Assembly (NCBI GenBank): GCA_945881965.1
Contig: CAMCVS010000009.1
Location: 60,891-124,890 of the forward strand
Length of the DNA: 64,000 nucleotides
DNA from: Paracoccus haematequi
GTDB lineage: Bacteria > Pseudomonadota > Alphaproteobacteria > Rhodobacterales > Rhodobacteraceae
Reading direction: 5' to 3'
Shown: in pieces, positions 1-9,040 of the stretch
How the letters are laid out: the number at the start of each line of letters is the position of its first letter
How positions within the stretch are numbered: position 1 is the stretch's first letter
Position numbers and translations under genes: made by a program
Notes under the pieces: generated by a model
The model's database searches: none
Seen by the model: only the letters and a program-made list of their open reading frames with translations
What the model was told of the DNA's origin: nothing

Positions 1-487
1 ACACCACGTCGCGCACGGTATCGGGGTCAATCTCGCGCCCATCGGGGCACGTCACCGCAAACCCGAACACCCCATCGCGCACCACCGCCATGCGGAACCC
101 GGCATCAAACCCCGCCCGCACCGTGGACGACACGCAATGGTTCACGCTCGCGCCCACCACGACAAACCGCGCCACGCCCGCGCCCCGCGCCCACTCTGCC
201 AGATCCGTGGACGCAAACGCCCCCGACGTGGTTTTCACGAACACCTGCTCGCCCGCCACAGGGGCCGCGCACTCCATCACCGCAAACCCCGGCTTGTCGC
301 GGCGAAAGGCCGACCCCGCGCGCGGATCGTCATGCATCACATGCACCACAGGCCAGCCCCGCGCCCGGAACAACGCCAGCAGATCGGCCACCACGCCTTC
401 GGCCTCTGGGTTCGACCGCGCCAGACCCGCCACGGTCCGCCGCGCGAATTCCTGTTGCAGGTCGATCACCAAAAGCGCTGCGTCCAT
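1..487 (-). CDS. Isochorismatase-family cysteine hydrolase (3' end outside window)
   Basis: Reading leftward from ATG at 487, the frame stays open to the window edge (162 codons). The protein has the features of the isochorismatase-like cysteine hydrolase fold: an Asp in the first strand (VIDLQQEF, Asp9), a Lys in VKTTSGAF (Lys85) and the nucleophile region GASVNHCVSST (Cys118). These match the Asp-Lys-Cys triad of the family, whose members hydrolyse amides or ester-like bonds (nicotinamide, N-carbamoyl compounds, isochorismate). The substrate cannot be read from the sequence. It is probably a cytosolic enzyme, as no signal peptide is seen. It lies downstream of argF on the same strand, separated by about 96 bases that include a dispersed repeat. 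The C-terminus is missing only because the window ends. Confidence 0.85.
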   Translation of the reverse strand, partial: MDAALLVIDLQQEFARRTVAGLARSNPEAEGVVADLLALFRARGWPVVHVMHDDPRAGSAFRRDKPGFAVMECAAPVAGEQVFVKTTSGAFASTDLAEWARGAGVARFVVVGASVNHCVSSTVRAGFDAGFRMAVVRDGVFGFAVTCPDGREIDPDTVRDVV

Positions 488-520
488 CTTCTCTGGTTCC
501 CAAATATCCCCGCCGGAGGC
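488..520 (-). repeat. 33-base dispersed intergenic repeat, copy 1
   Basis: Immediately upstream of the ATG at 487. Read on the minus strand it runs GCCTCCGGCGGGGATATTTG and continues to GAACCAGAGAAG. A near-identical copy lies on the plus strand at 46698-46730, so this is a mobile or multicopy intergenic sequence, not a gene-specific leader. It may supply the ribosome-binding region of the hydrolase (AGAGAAG next to ATG). The adjoining 521-583 is GC-rich, with short GGCGGC/GCCGCC inverted repeats. Confidence 0.7.
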
Positions 521-583
521 ACCCCGAGGCGGCGGCACAGCCGCCAACGAGATATAAAAGCGCGGCGCAGCCGCTCCGCTGGA

Positions 584-1510
584 TTACACGCCGAGGCACC
601 AGCGCATGACCGCCTTTTGCGCATGCAAGCGATTTTCCGCCTCGTCAAAGATCACCGAATGGGGGCCATCCATCACGCCGCTGGTCGCTTCGTCATTCCT
701 GTGTGCAGGCAGGCAATGCATAAACAGCGCGTCGGGTTTCGCCCGCGCCATCAGCGCCTCGTTGACCTGATAGGCGCGCAACTGGTTGTGCCGCCGCTCG
801 CGCGCGGATTCGGGATCATGCATCGACACCCAGGTATCCGTCACCACCAGATCGGCCCCCATCACGGCGCGTTCAGGATTGCGGTCGATGGTGACGGGGT
901 AACCTTTCGCCGCCGCCCATTCCAGCCAGACGCGTTCGGGGTCCAGCGTTTCCGGCCCGGTAAAGGTCAGATCAAAGCCGAACTGCCCCGCCGCATGGGC
1001 GAAACTGGCAAAGACATTGTTGCCGTCTCCGGACCACACCACCTTCTTGCCGGCAATCGGGCCGCGGTGTTCCTCATAGGTCATCACATCGGCCATGATC
1101 TGGCAGGGATGGGTGCGGTTGGTCAGGCCGTTGATGACGGGGACCGTGGCATGTTCCGCCATTTCCAACAGTGTCGCCTCTTCAAAGGTGCGGATCATGA
1201 TCAGATCGACATAACGCGACAGCACACGGGCGGTGTCGGCGATGGTTTCGCCGTGGCCCAGTTGCATTTCCTTGCCCGACAGCACCATCGTCTCGCCGCC
1301 CATCTGGCGGACTCCGACGTCGAAGGACACCCGCGTGCGGGTCGAGGGTTTTTCAAAGATCAGCGCCACCATCCGCCCCGCCAGCGGCTGGTCGTCATCG
1401 CGCGCGCCGCGGGGGCGGTTGTTGCGCGCGGTCTTCATCGCGCGGGCGGCGTCGATCATGACGCGCAGATCGGCGGGGTCGGTCAGGTGGATATCAAGGA
1501 AGTGCTTCAT
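584..1510 (-). CDS. argF: Ornithine carbamoyltransferase
   Basis: 308 residues, the usual size for the enzyme that makes citrulline from ornithine and carbamoyl phosphate in arginine synthesis. The carbamoyl-phosphate motif STRTR is at residues 56-60, a HPCQ motif lies near 135, and the ornithine-site MHCLPAHR motif near 265, all intact. It is cytosolic and expected to be a trimer. It follows argD on the same strand with an 81-base gap holding a G-rich hairpin, so the two probably form an argDF operon for consecutive parts of the arginine pathway. The ATG at 1510 begins with MKHFLDI, which fits the family N-terminus. Confidence 0.97.
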   Translation of the reverse strand: MKHFLDIHLTDPADLRVMIDAARAMKTARNNRPRGARDDDQPLAGRMVALIFEKPSTRTRVSFDVGVRQMGGETMVLSGKEMQLGHGETIADTARVLSRYVDLIMIRTFEEATLLEMAEHATVPVINGLTNRTHPCQIMADVMTYEEHRGPIAGKKVVWSGDGNNVFASFAHAAGQFGFDLTFTGPETLDPERVWLEWAAAKGYPVTIDRNPERAVMGADLVVTDTWVSMHDPESARERRHNQLRAYQVNEALMARAKPDALFMHCLPAHRNDEATSGVMDGPHSVIFDEAENRLHAQKAVMRWCLGV

Positions 1511-1537
1511 GGCATGGGACTTTTCTTTGCCGAACGG

Positions 1538-1556
1538 CCGGGGGCTCTGCCCCCGG
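1538..1556. repeat. G/C-rich hairpin in the argD-argF gap (dispersed palindrome family)
   Basis: A perfect 8-bp stem CCGGGGGC / GCCCCCGG with loop TCT. It is followed by CCCCCGGAGTATTT, a motif that recurs beside similar hairpins near 3850, 9931 and 46760. It sits between two genes of the same strand, so it could attenuate transcription or stabilise an RNA end. No T-run follows it on the minus strand, so it is not a classical Rho-independent terminator. Confidence 0.6.
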
Positions 1557-1591
1557 ACCCCCGGAGTATTTCTGGCAAAATGAGAGCAGGA

Positions 1592-2779
1592 TCAGGCGAC
1601 CTTCGTCGCGGTTTCCAGCGCGATGGCGGCGGCGTCCAGCCGTGACAGCGCCTCGGTCGCCTCACTTTCCGTCAGGGTCAGCGGCGGCAACAGGCGCAGC
1701 ACGTTGTCAGCAGCGGCGACGGTCAGGATCCCGGCGTCATAGCCGGCCTTGACCACATCGGTGTTGGTCGCGACACATTTCAACCCGAGGATCAGGCCCA
1801 CACCGCGTACGCCCGCGAACACCGTCGGATGGCGCGCCACCAGGCTGTCCAGCCCTTGCAGCAAATGGCCCGACACGCGGTTGACATGATCCAGGAACGC
1901 CGGGTCCGCGATGATTTCCAGCACCTTGGCCCCCACGGCGCAGCCCAGCGGGTTGCCACCGTAGGTGGACCCATGCGTGCCCGCCACCATCCCCGATGCC
2001 GCGCGTTCGGTGGCCAAGAGCGCGCCCAGCGGGAACCCCCCGCCGATGCCCTTGGCCACCATCATGATATCCGGCGTGACACCCGCCCATTCATGCGCGA
2101 ACAGCCGCCCCGTGCGCCCCATGCCACATTGCACCTCGTCAAAGATCAACAGCGTACCGGTCGCATCGCAGATCTCGCGCAGCCCCTTCAGGCATTGATC
2201 GGGCACCGGGCGGATGCCGCCCTCGCCCTGCACGGGTTCGATGATGACGGCGCAGGTCTGGTCCGTGATCGCGGCTTTCAGCGCCTCATGATCGGCCCAT
2301 TTCAGATGCACGAAGCCCGGCATCAGCGGACCAAAGCCCTTGACCATCTTTTCCGACCCGGCAGCCGCAATCGCCCCGGTCGAGCGGCCATGAAACGCGC
2401 CCTCGAAGGCCACGATATTCACGCGCTCCGGTTGGCCGTTCTCGTAATGGAACTTGCGCGCCATCTTGATCGCCAGTTCGGCGGTCTCGGTCCCCGAATT
2501 GGTGAAGAACACCGTATCGGCAAAGGTCAGGTCCACCAGCATCGCCGCCAGCCGTTCCTGTTCCGGGATGGTATAGATGTTCGACACATGCCACAGCCGC
2601 CCCGCCTGTTCGGTCAGCGCCGCCACCAGCGCGGGATGCGCATGACCCAGCGCGTTCACCGCGATGCCCGAGCCGAAGTCCAGAAACCGTCGGCCATCCG
2701 CCTCGGTCAGCCAGGCGCCCGCGCCAGACACGAAAGACAGCGGCGCGCGATTATAGGTCGGCAGAACGGCAGAGATCAT
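1592..2779 (-). CDS. argD: Acetylornithine aminotransferase
   Basis: 395 residues, class-III PLP aminotransferase, converting N-acetylglutamate semialdehyde to N-acetylornithine in arginine synthesis. The PLP lysine is in MMVAKGIGGGFPLGA, and the family signature LIFDEVQCGMGRTG precedes it. The open frame extends further upstream to 2905, but ATG at 2779 was chosen because AAGGAG precedes it at correct spacing and MISAVLPTYNRAPLSF matches the normal ArgD N-terminus. The enzyme may also act on N-succinyl-diaminopimelate, as ArgD does in several bacteria. It is followed by argF on the same strand. Confidence 0.96.
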   Translation of the reverse strand: MISAVLPTYNRAPLSFVSGAGAWLTEADGRRFLDFGSGIAVNALGHAHPALVAALTEQAGRLWHVSNIYTIPEQERLAAMLVDLTFADTVFFTNSGTETAELAIKMARKFHYENGQPERVNIVAFEGAFHGRSTGAIAAAGSEKMVKGFGPLMPGFVHLKWADHEALKAAITDQTCAVIIEPVQGEGGIRPVPDQCLKGLREICDATGTLLIFDEVQCGMGRTGRLFAHEWAGVTPDIMMVAKGIGGGFPLGALLATERAASGMVAGTHGSTYGGNPLGCAVGAKVLEIIADPAFLDHVNRVSGHLLQGLDSLVARHPTVFAGVRGVGLILGLKCVATNTDVVKAGYDAGILTVAAADNVLRLLPPLTLTESEATEALSRLDAAAIALETATKVA

Positions 2780-3166
2780 CGGTTTCTCCTTCGGGAAACG
2801 GGCGGATGTCCCGGGCAAAAGCAATCGGGAACGGTGGGCAGTTGAACAGGCTGTCGGGGGGGTGCGCAAGGGCTGGTGGCGGTTGCGAAAATGAAAACGC
2901 CGCAAAACGCCTTATCGGCGCAGTCGTGCGTGTCGCAAGTCGGTCTGCGTTGGGTGCATTTTCATGAAGTTTCCGATATCTGATTGCCCGCCGTATTACC
3001 AGCGGGATTCTGCCCTGATCCGCGCCCTCACCCGCGCCCGCACCCCCCGGGTGCCCCGCGCGAATCACGCCCTTGCCCTCGGCGTCCCGATGGCTAGAAT
3101 GGCGGCCTGAAACTTTACATCGGGCGGCACCCTGCGTGCCGCTCTTTTGCCACCGGGAAGACCTTG
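2780..3166. promoter_or_regulatory. Divergent intergenic region between argD and gcrA
   Basis: 387 bases with no convincing gene. It must hold the promoters for argD (leftward) and gcrA (rightward), but I cannot assign clear -35/-10 hexamers. Two GANTC sites, the CcrM methylation target in alphaproteobacteria, lie at 3006-3010 (GATTC) and 3062-3066 (GAATC), on the gcrA side. That is suggestive because GcrA-dependent control in Caulobacter acts through GANTC-methylated promoters. A Pro/Arg-rich open frame across 2751-3068 is a high-GC artefact. Confidence 0.4.
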
Positions 3167-3805
<639 letters not shown>

Positions 3806-3863
3806 GGCGTTCCCGCCCTGCTTTTTCCCTTCCAGCTACTTCGGTTCCTAAATATCCTCGGGG

Positions 3864-3894
3864 GAGCGCGAGGGGGCAGACAGCCCCCTCGCTC
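3864..3894 (+). terminator. Hairpin between convergent gcrA and the FAH-family gene
   Basis: GAGCG-CG-AGGGGGC pairs with GCCCCCTCGCTC around loop AGACA, giving a 12-bp stem with a 2-base bulge. It is preceded by AAATATCCTCGGGGG, the same head motif found beside the other G-rich palindromes in the window. Placed between convergent genes, it could act as a bidirectional transcript end. There is no long T-run, so it may work with Rho or as an RNA-stabilising end. Confidence 0.55.
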
Positions 3895-3899
3895 TGCGG

Positions 3900-4730
3900 T
3901 CAGATGACGTCCAACCGCTGCCGCCCTAGGCCCGCGACCTCTAGCGTCATCACATCGCCCGCGCGCAGGAAACGTTGCGGTTTTGCGCCCATGCCGACGC
4001 CTTCGGGGGTGCCGGTGGCGATCAGGTCACCCGGCAGCAGCCGCATAAAGCGGCTCATGTAGCTGATGATATGGGCGACGCCAAAGATCATGTCCGAGGT
4101 CGAACTGTCCTGCACCGTCACCCCGTTCAGCGCCAATGATATCCCCAGCGCCTGCGGGTCGGGCACCTCGTCGGCGGTCACCAGCCACGGGCCGACCGGG
4201 CCGAAGGTGGGGGCGGATTTGCCCTTGGTCCATTGCCCGCCGCGTTCGATCTGCCAGGCACGCTCTGAGACGTCGTTGACGGTCACGTAAGCGGCCACAT
4301 GCGTCAGCGCGTCGGCCTCGGACACCTGATACGTCTCGCGGCCGATGACGATGCCCAGTTCGACCTCCCAATCCACCTTGCTGTGGCCGGGGGGCAGGAT
4401 CACCGGATCGAACGGGCCCGACAGCGCCGACGCCGTCTTGTTGAACAGGATCGGTTCCGCCGGGATCGCCATGCCCGCTTCGGCGGCGTGGCGGGCATAG
4501 TTCAGGCCGACGCACAGGAAATTCGGCACATGGGACAAGGGGCACCCGACGCGGCCCGTGATCACCGGCAGGGTCGCCAGGTTGATCCCGCGGAGCGCGT
4601 CCAATGCCGCCAGCGACACGCCCGCGCCGCCAAAATCACCCGTCACCCCGGCCAGTGACCGCATCTGGCCATCGGCATCCAGCATGGCGGGCACTTCGTG
4701 CCCCGCCTCGCCCACACGCAGCAATTTCAT
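3900..4730 (-). CDS. Fumarylacetoacetate hydrolase family protein
   Basis: 276 residues, with the FAH catalytic domain in the C-terminal two thirds. The conserved start of the domain (FLCVGLNYARHA), the metal-ligand region VDWEVELGIVIG and the TGTPEGVG glycine loop are intact. Family members cleave C-C bonds or hydrolyse beta-diketo and acyl-pyruvate substrates using Mg2+ or Mn2+. It lies 12 bases downstream of an SDR dehydrogenase on the same strand. FAH plus SDR is the layout of non-phosphorylative sugar-acid pathways (for example L-fucose or L-rhamnose, where the FAH enzyme acts on 2,4-diketo-3-deoxy acids). A role in sugar-acid or aromatic degradation is therefore inferred, but the substrate is unknown. 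Confidence 0.88.
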   Translation of the reverse strand: MKLLRVGEAGHEVPAMLDADGQMRSLAGVTGDFGGAGVSLAALDALRGINLATLPVITGRVGCPLSHVPNFLCVGLNYARHAAEAGMAIPAEPILFNKTASALSGPFDPVILPPGHSKVDWEVELGIVIGRETYQVSEADALTHVAAYVTVNDVSERAWQIERGGQWTKGKSAPTFGPVGPWLVTADEVPDPQALGISLALNGVTVQDSSTSDMIFGVAHIISYMSRFMRLLPGDLIATGTPEGVGMGAKPQRFLRAGDVMTLEVAGLGRQRLDVI

Positions 4731-4742
4731 CGTCCCGCTCCC

Positions 4743-5477
4743 TTAACCCCGCCCCAGATAGGGCATTTGCGTTGCCATCACCGTCATGAACGGCACGTTC
4801 GCATCCAGCGGCAAGCCCGCCATATACAGCACCGCACTGGCGGCGTGGGCCACGTCCATCACCGCCTCGGGGCGGACTGTGCCATCCGGCTGGCGGATGC
4901 CCGCCTGCATGGGGGCCACCATGTCGGTCAGCGCATTGCCGATGTCGATCTGCCCCGCCGCGATGTCGAACGCGCGCCCGTCAACCGCCAGCGTGCGGGT
5001 CAGCCCCGTCACCGCATGTTTCGACATGGTATAAGGCGCGGAGCCGGGGCGCGGCACATGCGCCGACACCGAGCCGTTGTTGATGATCCGGCCCCCCATC
5101 GGGGTCTGCCGCCGCATGATCCCGAACGCGGCGCGCGCGCATAGGAACATGCCGGTGATGTTGGTGGCGGACAGCGCCTGCCAGTCATCCAGCGGGATTT
5201 CATCAATCGGCGCGCCTTTGACGAAAATGCCCGCATTGTTGAACAGCACGTCCAGCCGGCCCCAGGCCGCCATGGCCTGCGCGAAACCGGCCTCCACCTG
5301 CGCCGGTTCCGTCACATCCATCGGCAGGATCAGCGCGTTGGGGTGGCCCTCTGCCGCCGCCTCCAAAGAGGCGATGCGCCTACCGGCCAGACCGACGCGC
5401 CAGCCCGCCAGCAGAAACGCCCGCGCGGTCGCGCGCCCCACGCCGCTGCCTGCGCCGGTGATCAGGATCGTCTGCAT
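4743..5477 (-). CDS. SDR family NAD(P)-dependent oxidoreductase
   Basis: 244 residues, a classical short-chain dehydrogenase. It has the cofactor loop TGAGSGVG at residues 7-14, the NNAG motif, the catalytic Ser in NNGSVSAHVP and the YTMSKHA (YxxxK) pair. The open frame runs on upstream, but ATG at 5477 (MQTILITGAG) is the family start, with a GGGGGG-type ribosome-binding sequence just before it. It is the first gene of a pair with the FAH-family hydrolase 12 bases downstream. The likely role is oxidation or reduction of a sugar-derived or acyl substrate feeding that hydrolase. No transporter gene of the pathway is seen nearby. Confidence 0.9.
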   Translation of the reverse strand: MQTILITGAGSGVGRATARAFLLAGWRVGLAGRRIASLEAAAEGHPNALILPMDVTEPAQVEAGFAQAMAAWGRLDVLFNNAGIFVKGAPIDEIPLDDWQALSATNITGMFLCARAAFGIMRRQTPMGGRIINNGSVSAHVPRPGSAPYTMSKHAVTGLTRTLAVDGRAFDIAAGQIDIGNALTDMVAPMQAGIRQPDGTVRPEAVMDVAHAASAVLYMAGLPLDANVPFMTVMATQMPYLGRG

Positions 5478-5582
5478 CGCGGCCCCCCTTGTTGCGACAT
5501 TCCTGCCATGCGCGGGGCGCAAGGCCAAGCCCCGCCTTGCCCCTTTGCATCCGCCCGCCGGTCGGGGTAGCCAAGGCGCATG

Positions 5583-6293
5583 ATGACTGCACCCGATCCG
5601 AAACGCGCCTTCTGGGCTGGCTGGTGGGCCTGCACGCCGTTCGTGTTTGCTGCCGTTCCGTTCGGGCTGTTGTTCGGCGTCGTTGCGCGGGATGCGGGGC
5701 TGGACCTGTTGCAGACCATGGCGATGTCGGTCGTCGTCATCGCGGGGGCGGCACAGTTCACCGCGCTGGCGCTGCTGGTGGATCAGGCGCCGGTGTTTCT
5801 GGCGCTGGCGGCGGGGTTGGCGGTCAACCTGCGGATGGCGATGTATTCCGCCGCGCTGCAACCGCATCTGGGCCATGCGCCCGTCTGGCAGCGGATGGTG
5901 ATGGCCTATCTGATGGTGGATCAGGCCTATGCCGTGGCAGGGCAGCATTTCGAGGTGACCCCCGCCATGCACCCCGCCGACAAGGTGGCCTATTACTTTG
6001 GCGCGGTGCTGCTGGTCTGCCCGCTATGGGTGGCGGCGACATTCACCGGTGCGGTGGTCGGCAATGCGATACCGCCCGCGCTGTCATTGGAATTTGCCGC
6101 GCCGATCTGTTTCATCGCGCTGTTCAGCCCGATGTTGCGGACCCTGCCACATATCGTGGCTGCCGGCGTGGCCGTCGTTGGCGCGATCCTGTTTTCGGGC
6201 CTGCCGGTGGGGGTGGGCCTGATCTGCGCCGCCTTTGTCGCCATGCTGGCCGGGGCAGAGACCGAGCGCCGCCTGACGCGGGGGCGGTCATGA
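5583..6293 (+). CDS. azlC: AzlC family branched-chain amino-acid exporter, large subunit
   Basis: 236 residues with about five hydrophobic segments and the AzlC signature near the N-terminus (FVFAAVPFGLLFGVVARDAG). AzlC with AzlD forms an inner-membrane exporter, known for branched-chain amino acids and their analogues. Two adjacent ATGs exist (5580, 5583). The second was preferred because AAGG lies about six bases upstream. The stop overlaps the azlD start in ATGA at 6290-6293, which indicates translational coupling. The family assignment is firm. The exported amino acid is inferred. Confidence 0.92.
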   Translation: MTAPDPKRAFWAGWWACTPFVFAAVPFGLLFGVVARDAGLDLLQTMAMSVVVIAGAAQFTALALLVDQAPVFLALAAGLAVNLRMAMYSAALQPHLGHAPVWQRMVMAYLMVDQAYAVAGQHFEVTPAMHPADKVAYYFGAVLLVCPLWVAATFTGAVVGNAIPPALSLEFAAPICFIALFSPMLRTLPHIVAAGVAVVGAILFSGLPVGVGLICAAFVAMLAGAETERRLTRGRS

Positions 6294-6625
6294 TCGACCC
6301 CGTTACATTCTGGACCACGACGGTCGCGCTGGGGCTTGGCACCTTTCTGATCCGGTTTTCCTTTCTGGGGTTTCTGGGGCGGCGGACCCTGCCGGACTGG
6401 GCGTTGCGGCACCTGAAATACGTGGGCGTCGCCGTGCTGCCCGCGCTGGTCACGCCGATGGTGCTGGGGCCTGCGTTGCAGGCTGGCGCGCTGGACCCCA
6501 TGCAGGTGGACCCGGTCCGTTTGATCTCGGCGCTGGTGGCGCTGGGGCTGGGCTGGCGGTATTCGGTGATCTGGGCCATCGGCGGCGGCATGGGCACGCT
6601 GTGGCTGTTGCAGGCGCTGATTTAG
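6290..6625 (+). CDS. azlD: AzlD family branched-chain amino-acid exporter, small subunit
   Basis: 111 residues with three to four hydrophobic helices (starting TTTVALGLGTFLIRFSF and ending WAIGGGMGTLWLLQALI). This fits the small partner of AzlC, which is required for export in Bacillus subtilis and Corynebacterium (as BrnE). The start ATG at 6290 overlaps the azlC stop by four bases. It ends 9 bases from the stop of the convergent PLP-enzyme gene, leaving no room for a separate terminator. Confidence 0.9.
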   Translation: MIDPVTFWTTTVALGLGTFLIRFSFLGFLGRRTLPDWALRHLKYVGVAVLPALVTPMVLGPALQAGALDPMQVDPVRLISALVALGLGWRYSVIWAIGGGMGTLWLLQALI

Positions 6626-6634
6626 GCCCGCAGC

Positions 6635-7753
6635 TTACGCATCGTCCAGCGACGCCCGCAGCGCGTCCCACAGCACAGCGACCGGCTCGATCCCGACCGA
6701 CAGACGCACAAACCCCGGTGCGACCGCATCGCCCCAGCGGGCGCGGCGTTCGGCGGATGAATGCACCCCCCCGAACGATGTCGCCGGTTGCAACGCAGCG
6801 CAGCCGGTGATGAACCGTTCGGCGCGCGCCTCGCTGTCCAGCGTCAGGCCGATCAGGAAGCCGCCGGTGGACATCTGCGACTGGCACAGGTTATGCCCAG
6901 GATCGCCCGGCAGGCCGGGATAGCGCACAAGGCGGACCTTGGGATGGGCCTGCAACCGCGCCGCCACCTCGGCGGCAGAGGCGCACATGCGCGAAAACCG
7001 CAGTTCCAGCGTTTCAAGGCCGCGGTGCGTCACCCAAGCCTCGAACGGCCCCGGAATGGCGCCCGAAATCTTGCGCCAGTCGCGCACCCGCGCCATCAGG
7101 TCCGCGTCGCGGCCCGTGACATGGCCCATCAGCACGTCGGAATGGCCCGACGGCGCCTTGGTGTCCGCCGCCGCCACCAGATCAGCCCCCAGGTCCAGCG
7201 GGCGCTGGCCATAAGGTGTCATCGTGGTGTTATCGACGACCACCAACGCGCCCGCCGCATGGGCCGCTTCGGAAATGCCTGCGATATCGCAGAGGTCCAG
7301 CCCCGGATTGGACGGCGTTTCCAGAAACACCATGCGCACGCCCGCGAACCCGCCCTCGGCCATCGCGGGCGTCAGGCGTTCCTCGACCACGACGCCCAAG
7401 GGTTTCAGGAACCGGTCCGCCAACAGCCGCGTGGTGTAATAGCCGTCCGCCGGGATGATCACCTTGTCGCCTGCGCGCACTACGGCAAAGAACGCCGCCG
7501 CAATCGCCGCCATGCCGGACGGAAAGGCGATGGCGGTGGCCCCTTCCAGATGGCCCAGCGCATGTTCCAGCCCGTCCCAGGTCGGGTTGTCCATCCGGCC
7601 ATAGCCGCGCGCGCCCGCAGGATCACCCGGCAGGTGATACATCGCCGCCAAGGTGATCGGCAGCGGCACCGGGTCGCCCTTGGCCAATTCCGCGCGGCGC
7701 AGGTGCAACAGCTCGGTGGCGATCTGGTCCATGTCGGCGCGGGTGTCGGTCAT
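6635..7753 (-). CDS. Cys/Met metabolism PLP-dependent enzyme (cystathionine gamma-lyase/synthase-like)
   Basis: 372 residues, fold-type-I PLP enzyme of the Cys/Met metabolism family. Visible sites are the PLP-stacking region around GATAIAFPSGMAAI (residues 71-84), Asp174 in VVVDNTT, and the Schiff-base Lys199 in DTKAPSGHSD. Family members do cystathionine gamma-synthase, gamma-lyase, beta-lyase or O-acylhomoserine sulfhydrylase reactions. Sequence alone does not separate these here. The ATG at 7753 follows AGGAG at good spacing. The neighbours (apt, mtnP) are purine and methylthioadenosine salvage genes, which loosely fits sulfur amino-acid recycling. Confidence 0.9.
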   Translation of the reverse strand: MTDTRADMDQIATELLHLRRAELAKGDPVPLPITLAAMYHLPGDPAGARGYGRMDNPTWDGLEHALGHLEGATAIAFPSGMAAIAAAFFAVVRAGDKVIIPADGYYTTRLLADRFLKPLGVVVEERLTPAMAEGGFAGVRMVFLETPSNPGLDLCDIAGISEAAHAAGALVVVDNTTMTPYGQRPLDLGADLVAAADTKAPSGHSDVLMGHVTGRDADLMARVRDWRKISGAIPGPFEAWVTHRGLETLELRFSRMCASAAEVAARLQAHPKVRLVRYPGLPGDPGHNLCQSQMSTGGFLIGLTLDSEARAERFITGCAALQPATSFGGVHSSAERRARWGDAVAPGFVRLSVGIEPVAVLWDALRASLDDA

Positions 7754-7844
7754 CTGGTGTCTCCTGAGGTTCGGGAGGCCATCAAAAGCCAAGCCCGCAG
7801 CGCTTGCAAGAGGCGGTGCCCCCAAAGACCGCCATCCGCCCAGA

Positions 7845-8375
7845 TCACGTCCCGTCAAACGCACATAAGGCGTGCACGGCCATCCCCATGCCTTCCAGCC
7901 GCGCGCGCCCGCCCAGATCGGGCAGATCGACCACAAAGGCGCAGCCGACAATCGCGCCCCCCAGCCGTTCCACCAGCGAAATCCCCGCCGCCGCCGTGCC
8001 CCCCGTCGCCAGCAGATCATCCACGATCAGCACGGTTTCGCCGGACGCAATCGCGTCGGTGTGAATTTCCACCACCGCCTGACCATATTCCAGCGTGTAG
8101 GCCGCGCTGATCACGGCCCCCGGCAGCTTACCCTGCTTGCGCACCGGCACAAACCCGCAGCCCAATTGATGCGCCACCGCCCCACCCAGGATGAACCCGC
8201 GCGCCTCCAGCCCCACCACCTTGTCGATGCGCCGCCCGGTATAGGGGTGCAGCAACTGATCGACACAGATGCGAAACCCGCGCGGATCGGCGAACAGCGT
8301 GGTGACATCGCGGAACATGATCCCGTCATGCGGGAAATCGGGGATGGTGCGGATGTAATCCTTGACGGTCTTCAT
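7845..8375 (-). CDS. apt: Adenine phosphoribosyltransferase
   Basis: 176 residues, salvaging adenine with PRPP to AMP. The PRPP motif is [14 protein letters not shown], and the N-terminal hood begins [20 protein letters not shown], typical of Apt. ATG at 8375 was chosen over an in-frame GTG three codons upstream. The upstream GAAGGGTG also carries the stop of the preceding gene (8381), so the two are probably translationally coupled. The gene order mtnP, DUF2927-like gene, apt makes functional sense: MtnP releases adenine from methylthioadenosine and Apt recaptures it. Confidence 0.97.
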   Translation of the reverse strand: MKTVKDYIRTIPDFPHDGIMFRDVTTLFADPRGFRICVDQLLHPYTGRRIDKVVGLEARGFILGGAVAHQLGCGFVPVRKQGKLPGAVISAAYTLEYGQAVVEIHTDAIASGETVLIVDDLLATGGTAAAGISLVERLGGAIVGCAFVVDLPDLGGRARLEGMGMAVHALCAFDGT

Positions 8376-8380
8376 GCGGG

Positions 8381-9040
8381 TCACCCTTCGGGATAGTGGC
8401 GGCGCAGCGCCATGATATCCTGCGCGCCCAAGCGTTTGACGGCGTTGCTGTCCTGCGACAGCACGGACCGCGTGTCGTAGAACGGATTGCGGATATCGGT
8501 CAACAGGCCAAGCGCCTGCACCAGTTCCTCAAGCATCGCGGATTCGTAAGACCGGATCGACAGCGTGCGCGAAAACAGCACGGCGGCGCGCAGCACCTCG
8601 CCGTCGGGCCGATACCAGACCCGCGTCGAAGCCCCGCCGATGCGCTGCCCGTCCAGCCCGTCGACCCCGGTGCCCGCCAGCATGGCCCCCGCCTCGGCAT
8701 CAACCATCAGGATCGGGATATCGGGGACATCTTGTGCATCGACGACGATCAGCCGCACCCCCGCCTCCGCCGCATTCACCTGCTGCACCGCGCGGACCAG
8801 CGCCGCGCGGGCGCGCTTGGCCTTGCCGCCCAGAAACGCCCGGTCCATCCGCACGATGCCAACGCGCAAGGGCCGGTCCTGCGTCCAGCGCACCATCGGC
8901 TTGGCGCAATCGCCGCCGGGTGGGGCGGCGCAGGCCACCAGCCGGTAGAAATCATCGTCCGACAGCGCACCGTCGCTGGCCACAAATTCCTGCGCCATGG
9001 CCGCGTGGCCAAGCAGCATCAGGCCCGCCGCCCATCTCAC
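8381..9040 (-). CDS. Secreted DUF2927-like protein
   Basis: 219 residues, with a probable signal peptide ([15 protein letters not shown], cleavage after residue 16 or so). The body resembles the DUF2927 family, common in Rhodobacteraceae, with the conserved segment [19 protein letters not shown] before the C-terminus. No catalytic motif can be named. The start is GTG at 9040, whose GTGA overlaps the mtnP stop. The gene sits between mtnP and apt in one operon, but a periplasmic protein is unlikely to take part in purine salvage directly. The DUF assignment is from memory of the family and is less sure than the secretion call. Confidence 0.75.
   Translation of the reverse strand: MRWAAGLMLLGHAAMAQEFVASDGALSDDDFYRLVACAAPPGGDCAKPMVRWTQDRPLRVGIVRMDRAFLGGKAKRARAALVRAVQQVNAAEAGVRLIVVDAQDVPDIPILMVDAEAGAMLAGTGVDGLDGQRIGGASTRVWYRPDGEVLRAAVLFSRTLSIRSYESAMLEELVQALGLLTDIRNPFYDTRSVLSQDSNAVKRLGAQDIMALRRHYPEG

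Noticed and set aside
137..1645. 502-codon open frame on the plus strand
   Set aside because: It is antisense to argF, Arg/His-rich, with no family sequence. High-GC genomes give long shadow frames.
1829..2845. 338-codon open frame antisense to argD
   Set aside because: Composition (His/Arg/Gln-rich) and full overlap with argD mark it as a shadow.
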